Shown one piece after another: positions 1 to 10,200 of a stretch of DNA of 24,687 bases. The notes beneath the pieces were generated by a model. It was not told the DNA's origin and ran no database searches. It worked only from the letters and a program-made list of their open reading frames with translations. A program made the translations under genes and the position numbers. The stretch is from Didymodactylos carnosus (Eukaryota; Rotifera; Eurotatoria; Philodinida; Philodinidae): positions 1 to 24,687 of the forward strand of contig CAJNOQ010002372.1 of assembly GCA_905250885.1 (NCBI GenBank), in the 5' to 3' direction. Each line of letters opens with the position of its first letter. The first letter of the stretch is position 1.

Positions 1-496
1 ATTTTAATCAGAAATTTGCACTCTAAAATCATGTCTTGTTAAGAAAGGTTTTGGTTATTTTTTAGAGTTTCTGAAAAACTGGTTTTTCAGAAGGCTGGAT
101 CTTCGAAGATCTATGGGAAGCCTCCATGGTCATATTCGACATCAGCATGCTTGATAACCTATAACTCCTATAATATTTTCGTTCAAGACCTTCAGGTTTA
201 ACTAGAGGCAAGAAAGGGTTAAGCTCGATCAACTGCGAAAGCGCTATGACAGAGGAGTAGTCCAACTGTGCGAATATCATTACCAATTGTCATTGCTAGT
301 TGGTGTACTTCATAAGAAGTACATCAACGAAGTAATTCAATACATATATGCTGCTACATTAACATAAATATATGACTTCATTATTTTTTTCCGGTATTCA
401 TGTATGTTGTATTTCTTACTCACGTGTATTAGATTTTAACTTAGTCAGTAATAAATATAATTTGATCAAAGTTCAATTTTGTTATTTTTTCCACTT

Positions 497-601
497 GTCG
501 ACGTTTTGTTTTTCGACATTCTGCTCTCTCGACATTTTGCACGACATTTTTCTTTTGTCAACACTATGCTTTTCGACATTTTTCTGTCGACATTTTGCTA
601 C
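497..601. repeat. Degenerate minisatellite built on CGACATTTTGC
   Basis: About seven imperfect units of roughly 12-17 bp share the core CGACATTTTGCT or CGACATTTTTCT, separated by T-rich spacers. The two overlapping short plus-strand ORFs here are explained by the repeat. Confidence 0.6.
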
Positions 602-754
602 TTCCCTTGGTACGGTCATGCACGAAAAGTTGAATTTTTTCACCATCACTACGCATATAGTGATTAATTAATTTCATAAAGAAGAACAAACATGTTTCTA
701 ATAAGCTATACATCAATCGATAGAGATCTAAAGTATTTTTGAAGCATATATAGA

Positions 755-1336
755 AGCTATTTATTGAAGAATTCAATAAGAGAAAGTTCTAAAATTTCCC
801 ACTTCAATTCTTTTACCAAATGTTGGCATTTTGTGTTGGCTTTCAGAATATGTATCGTTTATTGAGTAAATTTCATGCGAACTTGAAGAAAAGTACTTGA
901 CAATAAGAAAAACCCAAAGAAGCAGCAAAGTTTTGATCTTAAACTGAACTCTGTACTGTGCAAAATCAGTTTTTAGGCGAAACCAATATGTTGTTCGTAA
1001 TCAGCATGAAAAACCGTATCCTCAGATATGTCATCGAACTTATAGAACAACAAGAACTTTCATCCACAATTTTGTCTATGCGTTTTTTGGGAAAGTTGCT
1101 GCCAAAGAAGAACAAAGGAAGCTTTTTGACAGGAAATTATTTCAGACAAAAAATATACTATTCGATCCATCTATTCGTCTTATTATCTCAAGCACTTTCC
1201 TCCAGGTTCGCATGAAGTTTACTCAATAAACGATACGTATTCTGAAGCCGACAAGAAACGACATCATTTGGTAAAAAGAATTGAAGTGGGAAATTTTAGA
1301 ACTTTCTCTTACCGAATTCTTCAATAAATAAGTTCT
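755..1336. repeat. Inverted-repeat (foldback/MITE-like) element with ~145-bp arms
   Basis: The arm 755-899 is the reverse complement of 1189-1336 with high identity. Examples are TTATTGAAGAATTC, GAGAAAGTTCTAAAATTTCC and ATCGTTTATTGAGTAAA. The spacer is about 290 bp and encodes no recognised transposase; the 85-codon ORF at 958-1215 has no known signature. It is likely a non-autonomous DNA element. Confidence 0.8.
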
Positions 1337-1340
1337 GTAC

Positions 1341-1621
1341 TTGTTCTGGTTCAAAAGTAAAGCTTAAACCAAAAACAAAACAATAAAAAAATACACACTG
1401 AAGATAACATCGAGTCATTGCACGACTTCAATCAGTGAGCAGAATGCCGACAGCGAAGTTGAAGTTGATTTTGGCAGTTCGTCTGCAAAAATCAGGTTCG
1501 TGTGTACGATCCTGGCTTCGTGCAAGGATTAATTTTGTGTTTCGATAGTTTGTTTCAGAATAATATAACGAGAATTTATATTTTCTGTTTTGTTCTGGTT
1601 CAAGATCAAAGCTTAAACCAA
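1341..1621. repeat. Pair of ~32-bp direct repeats
   Basis: TTGTTCTGGTTCAA followed by AAAGCTTAAACCAA occurs at 1341-1372 and again at about 1590-1621, differing at a few bases between the two halves. The first copy directly abuts the right arm of the preceding foldback element. Confidence 0.55.
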
Positions 1622-1775
1622 GTTCTATACATATTTCAGGAGTACTTTAGATTCTCCATCGATTGATGAAATCCAACTTTTCGTGAATGGCCGTGCCATA
1701 TCAATCATTTTATAACAAAATAAAAGAGATAAGTACAGATACTATGATAGTGTTCGTTCATTTTATGCGAAAAAA

Positions 1776-2140
1776 GCGAAACGACACCTGAAGCTGTGTT
1801 TTCATAAGCAAAACTGCTTTCCGAAATTATTTCAAAGATTGATTTTTCGCGAAAAAACGATACACTAGTAGATGCATTGGTCAATGTATCGCCTGATAGA
1901 AAAAAAGAAAAAACGTTTAGAGCATAGGAGAGAATCCTCAGTTCATCCCAAGTTCTATCCTCGGTTCATCACAAAGCTCAAGATCAAGCTACGAAGTACT
2001 TACTAGTTAGACATTGTAGACACATTAAGAAGTTGCGCGGTATATTACTCGTCACGAGAAATATTCGCTCGGAAAATAATGAGAAATTTCGGAAAGCAGT
2101 TTCGCTTATGAAAACATAGCTTCAGGTGTCGCCTTTTGAC
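1776..2140. repeat. Inverted-repeat element with ~60-bp arms
   Basis: 1776-1834 is complementary to 2080-2140 (GACACCTGAAGC, TTTTCATAAGC, CTGCTTTCCGAAAT). Sequence just outside the right arm (2160-2235: GTTATTCGAAATACAA..., ...TTTTTGGCGTCG) resembles the right end of the intronic element near 15030-15072, suggesting a related family. Confidence 0.7.
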
Positions 2141-2615
2141 TTCTGAAAATTGCAAGTTTCTACCATTTGTCATCTTGGAGTTATTCGAAATACAACTGAG
2201 TGCCTTGTATTTTTGGCGTCGCGGTAGTTTGTTGCCATTTATATCGACGCAAAATTTCGAGTTGATTTTCAGTTGGAATCTATATAATAAATAATCACAT
2301 GAATATAATTAAGACCATGTGCAATGCACTTCCATGTAAATAATTATCTAAAACTGGAAGCGAAAGATGATTCTTCAGTACAAACGAGTAAGTTTTATTT
2401 TTTATTACCAAAGGATAATAAAGCATTGTGGTTCTGTGACACTGAAAGTGTGATGGCTTTTCTTTGATTACCATGCGTAGTGCTATTTCTGTCTCCGAAA
2501 ACGAGATCAGAAATGAATGGCATGTAGACGTTTGTAAAAAATTATAAAGAAGATCTGTGTTTGCCTTTATCGTTTTATAATTTCCAAGTGCAAGAAAACT
2601 ACAAAAAACGATTGA

Positions 2616-2657
2616 AAAGAGCTGTTTTATTTTATCTGTGCGTAGATACAGCTCTTT
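2616..2657. repeat. Short hairpin, 9-bp perfect stem
   Basis: AAAGAGCTG at 2616-2624 pairs with CAGCTCTTT at 2649-2657 across a 24-base T-rich loop. No function is assigned. Confidence 0.4.
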
Positions 2658-3317
2658 GTCACTTTTAAGAAATATTCAAAATCAAGTTGCTCTTGTCATC
2701 AATTGTAAGTTTATCATTGTGAACAATGGGAATTGAAGTCATCCGTAATTGTATTAAATTTTTGCATTTTGCTCCAAACAATATATATCAGAATACATAA
2801 TATTTTTGGAAACCAAGTAAAATAATTTTAAAAAACATAATTTCAAGCTCGTCTTTTTCAATTGGTATTAATCATATACATAATATCATTTCTGTCTTCT
2901 GTCACACTCATTTAAGATTAAACTATTGTTATTGAAAATAATTTGCAGACCTTATTCTAACCGTGCGTATATCACATTAGAAGAAATAACATGGGAAAAA
3001 GGAAAGGAGAACATTCGAACAGAAATAAATATTCTTAGATAAAAGTAGCAAGTAAAAAGTAAAAAGACATCATACAGCTGTGATGACAAAGTCATTTTTA
3101 CCCACGAGTTTCAGAAAGAGAGTAAACTTTACTTTAGTGCCTCTCTGCTGTTATTTATTTTGCTTATACATAGACGAATATGAAAGAATATGTGAGTTAA
3201 ATGCCTGCTTAAGACGGAAGTGAAAAATAAGTGCGTACTTGATGAAAAAACGAATGAAATGACTGATTTTAAGAACAGGCTATATTGCATTCTGTGAACC
3301 TAATATGAAAATGTGTA

Positions 3318-3540
3318 TATAAAGGGTGGATCAGAGTTGCCGAAACGAATTGATAAATCACTATTTTGATTGTATTGCATGTTGTAAGAAGTACTAGTAG
3401 AGCTAGAAAGCCAAGTAAATATGCGTTTTAAAGAGAAATTTTTACTATACTTTTCTGTATAACACAAAACATCTACAACATCCAGTACAATCAAAATAGC
3501 AGTTTATCAATTCGTTTCAGTAATTCTGGCCCATCTTGTA
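3318..3540. repeat. Inverted-repeat element with ~70-bp arms
   Basis: 3318-3388 is complementary to 3472-3540; the shared core is GAAACGAATTGATAAA followed by CTATTTTGATTGTA. The 83-bp spacer is AT-rich. The minus-strand ORF at 3300-3494 is a by-product. Confidence 0.75.
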
Positions 3541-3576
3541 TGTCCAACTATAGTACGGATTTTAGTCTATCCAATT

Positions 3577-3790
3577 GAATAATACCTTCCGAGCCTCCCA
3601 AAACCATTTCTTCATGGAGAAAAACTGAAATATTCAGAAAAATATGGCTCGCACTTTTCACCTTGCAATACAATCTCAAAAAGTCAATTTAATCATATAG
3701 GACAGTGCTTTATTTTTTTTGAGAACCTCTCAGTGATTTGAGTTTTTCCCCATGAAGAAATGGTTTTGGGAGGCTCGGAGGGTATTATTC
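3577..3790. repeat. Inverted-repeat element with ~55-bp arms
   Basis: The arm 3577-3631 is complementary to 3737-3790: GAATAATACC, CCGAGCCTCCCAAAACCATT, TCTTCATGG. It begins only about 37 bp after the preceding hairpin element, but the arm sequences are unrelated. Confidence 0.8.
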
Positions 3791-4011
3791 GTGATCAGCT
3801 GGTTGAGCTGAATCCGAACATGTATAATAAAGTCAAAAATGAATTTCACTCAAAGTTTGCTTTACGTGCACTCACTCTTTCTATTTAATAATATTAGGAA
3901 GTCCTCCTACATACATGAAAATGTAGTTGAACAGAGATATCTAAGATGTAGACTGCCGGATATTTTATTATCTTTTGTTTACAGTCGTCACATAAACACA
4001 TAATTAAGCTT

Positions 4012-4575
4012 CTATGATGAATAGTTTTTCAATTTGTCAATCAAGTCTTTTAATGTCAGCTTAGTCCAATTACCAGGTAACATTTCGTCGTTCAGTCGAC
4101 AGCAGCTTTTACGAATATAATGTTTCCATCCTTGTCGTTTACTTCGACAGACAAAGAAACATGCAATATTTATATCTTTAGCACAATCAGGACATTGACG
4201 AGCAATTGGATTAAGGACAGCTGACATTTTTAAGTGTTCGCTAATTATATGTTGATCAATACTTTCAAGTATTTCATGCGAAGTATTGTAACAGCAACGG
4301 TCCTCATTAGCTAGGCGAACTCTTCCATAAATTTTACCAGTTAAATTTCCTTTTACACCATCATAGACTGGTCCACTGTCCGGGGTGTAATATTGTAGTT
4401 GCAGGCTATCTAACAAATAGCCGTAACCGTTTTTCTCCAGTTGTCTCAAAATGAATAAACGTCGGGTACTTCGGCTCCACAGTTTATCTTTATAGAGGAT
4501 GACTTGCATTCTATGCAAACAACTAATATCCAGCAGACGATTTTTCAATGCAAAGTATGTTTCACTTACAGTCAT
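4012..4575 (-). CDS. Unrecognised Cys-rich protein or exon, 187 codons
   Basis: The frame starts at ATG 4575 and ends at TAG 4012. It stays open a further 14 codons upstream (including AGTSGRPSG) to a stop, so the true start may be spliced; an AG just before GGAGACC could be an acceptor. The product has RQCPDC, then CFFVC and a KSCC, spaced like a possible zinc-binding cluster, and otherwise mixed charge with no signal peptide or membrane segment. The length is well above chance for this AT-rich stretch. It lies 2.4 kb beyond the 3' end of the RNF213-like gene, on the same strand. I do not recognise the family; it could be a single-exon gene, one exon of a larger gene, or a transposon-derived fragment. 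Confidence 0.5.
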   Translation of the reverse strand: MTVSETYFALKNRLLDISCLHRMQVILYKDKLWSRSTRRLFILRQLEKNGYGYLLDSLQLQYYTPDSGPVYDGVKGNLTGKIYGRVRLANEDRCCYNTSHEILESIDQHIISEHLKMSAVLNPIARQCPDCAKDINIACFFVCRSKRQGWKHYIRKSCCRLNDEMLPGNWTKLTLKDLIDKLKNYSS

Positions 4576-6946
4576 GCCGCTTGGTCTCCCTGATGTTCCA
4601 GCAAAATACGATTAAAATTTTGGTTGAGCGTATTCGATAGGCCACGCCTTGGGTGACTGAACCGAACTTTGAGCTCTCTATATGTTATTTCTGTCATTAC
4701 ACAAATACTATTGCAAGTTTTCTGACCAAGAAAACTGACGCTAATTGCAGATTTTATACTATATCAGAGAAAAACAAAAGTGGGAAAAAACCCAAAGAGA
4801 AAGCGAGAATGGCTCATAACTGAATGAGTCATTCTCAGAGGGGTGTAATAGACAGATGCAGTTTAGGCGGGGAGGAGGGAAGGTTAGCCAAATATAATCA
4901 ATAATATCATTTGAATCAGCTACTCAAATCCTATAAAATCCTGTATTTTGTTTTTTAATCTGTCATGGATGTGGGTTTTTTTCTAGAGTTTTTCATATAT
5001 GGGCTTTTATATGAATTAAAAACCCCTATATTATTAAAAAAGAATGCTCGTGCCTATTTCTCTAATAACTTTTGATCAACGCACTTCGAAGATTTTCGGT
5101 TTTCTGCATTGCATAAAAACGATAACTAGGTACAAGTTGACATGAAAATACCAGCTGCAGGTGATATATCTTATTAGTTTTTGAAACGGTAGGTCGTGGT
5201 TCCGAGATCTACCAAAGTGACCTCTATGTGTCTCACATAGGTAATAGCCTATAATGTCCTCTACAAAATAAGAATTAAGCGATCCCTTAATCTTTTGTGG
5301 TTCAGATGTGTCATTGGATTTTCTTCAAGCTCTAGGATTGATATTTCCTTAAGTGTGATAATGTCGAAAATGAATGGAAACATGGGTTATGCATCACGCT
5401 GAGTCTTGTGGCAATGTTTGTTTTTCGGAAAGATTCGAAAACCTAATGAATATCTATATTAGGTGGAATCGCTCTTGCATGAAAATTCGATTCCTTCATT
5501 ACCTCATACACGAGCTTATGCAAGAATTGTCAAAAAGCCAGAGCATTTTAAAGAAAACTTTGCCAACAAAAATTTTTCTTCAGAATGCTTCGTTTTTCTG
5601 AAAATATTTGAATAAGTTTCAATAAATTACTTTAAGGGCTCAGACTGCAATAAAATAAAAAATCTCAATTTTTCAGACATAGCTGGTTCCATTTGTGTTA
5701 TAACTTGTGGGTATATGTCACTTAATGTCCGCTGTCGAACAGTGTTACAGAGAGTTCCAGCTTTCATTTTGCATCTTTTTTGAATAGAGGATCAGAATCA
5801 TATAAAATTCGTAAAGTTTTCTTTTCTTAGCAATTACAAGTCTGTTCATCGACAACGCTTCAGGGTATAGAAGCAAAGTTCATCCTCGATTCGTTGACCC
5901 TTGAATGAAAGTGTCTTTTTAGCGATGATTTGGTTTTGATATGTGCTTAGCTTTTTAATCGGCAAGAGACACCACAAGTTTTTGTTTATTTATGAGTAAG
6001 ATTGCATTAGATCCTGTGTTATATAACGTGTTGAAGGACATATTTCCAGGGATTTGAGCGTTAACATTAGCAGGGGTTTACTGATTTTATTTAAACAGAA
6101 CACGCAAAAGCAGAAGAAAAACAGTAACTGAACGGAGTTTGTATAGTTTAGCAATAAGATTTTTCAAATGTGTATTTGACAAAAGTAGATACAATAGCTG
6201 AGTGTTAGATGCAACTATTATCCGTCCAAAAAGAGAATAACCCATGATTATTTTTGAATAACTTATATTATATAACATTATATAACAAAGATGGTATTAT
6301 CTCTTGCATCTCAAAGGCTCATATTTAACTTCATTATCATCACAGAAGATTTAAATGCACTTTGTTCAGAATGACTTTTTTGTGTAAATAAACACTATAC
6401 ACCATTCTTTCTGTCCGTTACCTTGTTGTGCGCTTTCTCGTGAATCTCGTTTCTCTAATCTCGTGAAGTATTTTCTATGTGAAGTAAGAAAAAGGAAAGA
6501 TTCAAAATATTCGACTTGATTGACTTAGATTTGTGCATAATCCTTTCACTGTTACCGTGCGGTTAGTTTTTTCTACATCAGCTGCGGAAATAAACCAAAT
6601 CCTCTTTCTTTTTCCTTGTATAACTATCCAAAAATGGTCGCAACAATGAGTTACGTATATCTCAATACACTTTAATGATGTGTGCACATTGAATACTGCA
6701 AATCCACTACTGAACACTCGGGCAGGATCAAGAGATTACACAATATGACAGAAAACTTCTTCGATGAAATGCTAAAATCATTATTTGTGACAATGAAGTT
6801 GAATGATGATCCATTGTTATAAGATTCGTCTGTATTAAAAAATGAACTGACAAAAAAGTAAAGCAGTTAGAGATAAAATCAAACAAATAAGTTTACCCAT
6901 AATAAACCGGATTTTCACATATATTAAAAGAACTGAAAGAGGAAAT
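4576..6946. other. Intergenic stretch without supported genes
   Basis: This is AT-rich sequence with only short, signature-free ORFs on both strands. Small hairpins are present: CTATGTG/CACATAG at 5224-5240, and GGGTTTTT/AAAAACCC at 4972-5025. It holds the 3' flank of the RNF213-like gene; no canonical AATAAA was found on the minus strand close to the stop. Confidence 0.5.
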
Positions 6947-7209
6947 TCACTTTTTGATTATAAACCGCACTGTTTTTTCTAAAGATTTTTCCTCTGGTAA
7001 GCTATCAATGAAATCTTGGATTGTATTATCTAAACCAATTTCTGTATTACCATCATCATATAATAAAAAGTCACCATGCTCTTGTTGTTCTAATTTGTTT
7101 AATACTGTTTCAAATACATACTCAGTTAACGTCTGTTTCTCACATGGAATTTCGACTATTTGAGTTAAAATCCATTCATAATTGATGTCGATTGCGTTGC
7201 CCAATCTGT
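6947..7209 (-). CDS. RNF213: RNF213-like terminal exon: last ubiquitin-like module
   Basis: This exon encodes 86 residues plus TGA. The order is a beta stretch (TQIVEIP), a helix (TLTEYVFETVLNKL), a beta-turn (DFLLYDDGNTEIG), a short helix (TIQDFIDSL) and a final strand (TVRFIIKK). That order is typical of a beta-grasp fold. It lies on the same strand only about 170 bp below the end of the large exon, and the joins are phase-compatible. Alternatively it could be the remains of a separate small gene, but it lacks a good ATG start. Confidence 0.6.
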
Positions 7210-10200
7210 CTCTAAAGACAGTGAAGAGATATTCGGACTATAGAAGTCACAGCTAAAATTCGTTTTCTTACCGTCATAAATCTTGAGCCCTACAATGGGA
7301 AAAAAGTAACATTTCGTAAATCTATGTACCTAATGTCATATGTATAAACCACTTCCCTGAGAGTGAAACAAATCTTGAATTAGAGTGTAAAGTGGCTGTC
7401 TGTTTCAAAGCTAGGAAAGCTGCTGGAAATAAAACATTTTTGTGCTAACATGATTTGTAAACATATCCTTGCATGATCTTCGATTATTACTGTCACCACA
7501 CACATGAATTCAGCTGTACACATAAGTTGTAATTCTATTACATCATCGATGTTGTGAAATATTTCTGTGTCATTTATTTCATCTAGAGACACCGATGTGT
7601 CAATACTAACATTTTTCATTTGTAATTCATAGAATGTTGGATTTTCTCCAATAATTAAACATCCAACTTCACATATTCGGTCACATGTTAAACTTTTTGC
7701 ACCATTAAATTGAATGAGTGTATTTCTGTCTTTGACTAGTGTGACAGGAATAGGAAAGTTGTTAACATCTTTGGTTTGAAATGCAATCGACGTTGAATTT
7801 AATAATAATATCGTAGAAATCTGTGTTTCGTAAGAGAGTGCAAAATCATGTAAATATATCAGATATAGTTGAGATGAGACACCAAAAACTTGCCGTATGT
7901 TTGCTATTGTTACTGAACGAGAAAATCGTTTAACATCGTCATCTATATCAATTAATTTTTCATTATTTGCGATCGTTACTGTGCACGTTTTGTTTTCGTT
8001 AAGAAATAAATAACTGTTTTCACTCGTATTTGACAAGTACATGGTATCATCTATCACATCCATTGAATTTTTAGCCAAACAAAACTTTTCATTCTCGTCT
8101 AAGTTCAACCGATGACAAATATTTTTAATAATATCAGCAACTGACGTATCCTTTCTTTCAACGGGAATTTGCATTGGATAACCATCATCCGATTTTATGA
8201 TAGTTATTACAGAACACATTTGAAATGTAATATCAGGATCATCAGAGTACTTATTAACAGCGAAGTTACGTGACAGAAAATTTGATAACGGTTGTTTTAA
8301 ATCAGATATAATAGCTTCGCTTATAATAAAAACCATATCATCCGCACTTCTATTTAGACTTCTGACAACATCATGCAAACATGCTGTTGTCAATGTACTA
8401 ATCGTAACTGATTCACATTCAGATTTAAAATTTACTGTTATTATGTCGTCAGTTTTTACTGCAAAAATAGATACACTTTCACAATTATCATTTGAGACAC
8501 ACATTGATGATGATAGAGTGTCATTATTGTCAAAAATACAATTTTTTATATTATGCCAAAATCGAAAATTAGTTGTTATTTGTAAAATTGAAAATTTTCT
8601 TAGATAATCATGTAGTTGTTGCCATTTTGATGTTGGTATAAAGACTTTGTCTGTTAGCTCAGGAATATATGGTTTGATTATGCTCATTTGACATAAATAT
8701 TTTTCTCCTCTATTCACATAAATATGAACATCGTCAGCTTTTCTAATAATGTCCTGAATTGGTCCACAGTTTATACATTGACCATATTCGTCGGTGATAC
8801 AAATATCATTATCATTATTAAGCTGTATTAATGGATACTCCTTGAACATTCTAGATAATACAATCTCAATATCTGTATCATTTTTTGCATAATAAACAAT
8901 ATCTTCATTATTGAAATGAACATGAATACTAGTAAGATATTGTTTTTCAATTACTTGGCAATTCGATGTAAAATTGTTTTGTTGCTGTTTATCCATATAA
9001 TCAATCGTTATTCCAAAAGAATCAATTAAAGCATGTTTAGTATAATTATTTTTCAAAAATAACTGTTCTATGCGTTCATTAAATTTATCTACTCTACATA
9101 GTACACTTATCTCTGGCTGATTATTCGGAAGTTGTATTACATATTTCTGAGATTTCGACAAATTAGTCTGTATTGTTTTATTCAATAAAACTAATAATTC
9201 TTTTATTTTATTTGTCAGTTGATTTGATGGAATATCTATTGTCTTTAATTGAATTTCGAATAGTGAATCTTTAACGGTCGAAGTTAATGAACTGGAATGA
9301 TCTATATTGCTTTCTTCAGTCGGTAGTTCATGTGCATTTTCTTGTTGTTGTTGCTGTTGTTCTACGTCTTCAGATTCTATGATAATTAACAAATTGTCGT
9401 TGTTTTCCGTATAATCTTCTTGTTCTGCAGCTTCGTTTTCTTCATCTTCTAATGATTTTTGTTCTAATAATTCTCGAAAAGAATTCATTGTATGACTTTT
9501 ATCTTCATTTTCTTGTTCACACCAGAGTTTTGTGGGTATACTACTTTCTTCATCATTTAAAATAAGTTTTTGCATTAATTGAGTACGTAATTGTATCAGA
9601 AGAATACATATAGCCATATAATTTTCACATTTAATATCATCTGTTAAAAATATTAATAATGGATTGTCTATAGAAAGTAAATTACACACAGTTATTAATG
9701 ATAATGATGATTGTTGAAAGAGATAATATTCAATTTGTTTTAAATCATCAAGTAAATTTGTTATTGCTAATATAGTTGTTTTTATTTCTTCTTCCATCAT
9801 AATTGTTTGAAATATTTTCTCTAAATTATCTTTTAAAACATCGTCTATAGGTACACGTAATTGATCATGTGTATTGATAAACAAATGTTCATATCCTTTA
9901 ATACGATTTTCAAATAATTGACGAATATATTCTATGTAACAAAGTTGAAAATTTTTTATTTCACATTGATACATTATATCTAATATGTTTTTGTCTTCTC
10001 CTCCATATTTTAAAACAAATGTATAAATTGGCATTAATGATAATTCTTTTTGTTTCTCAATTTCATTATCTATCATATAGCGTTTTAATTCATCTTTAAT
10101 CATTAATGTTATTTGTCTTAAAATACGTACTCCATCATAGAGTTTATCAAGTATCATATTATTTAAATGATCTATATTTTCTTCTAATTGTTCATTATCT

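Noticed and set aside
497-601. Possible CRISPR array
   Set aside because: Units are imperfect, spacers are not unique 30-mers, and the genome is eukaryotic.
372-671. Overlapping plus-strand ORFs of 99 and 62 codons
   Set aside because: They are generated by the T-rich minisatellite, have a Phe/Cys-rich composition and no domain signature.
958-1215. 85-codon plus-strand ORF in the spacer of the first foldback element
   Set aside because: It has no transposase or other signature and is too short to support in AT-rich DNA.
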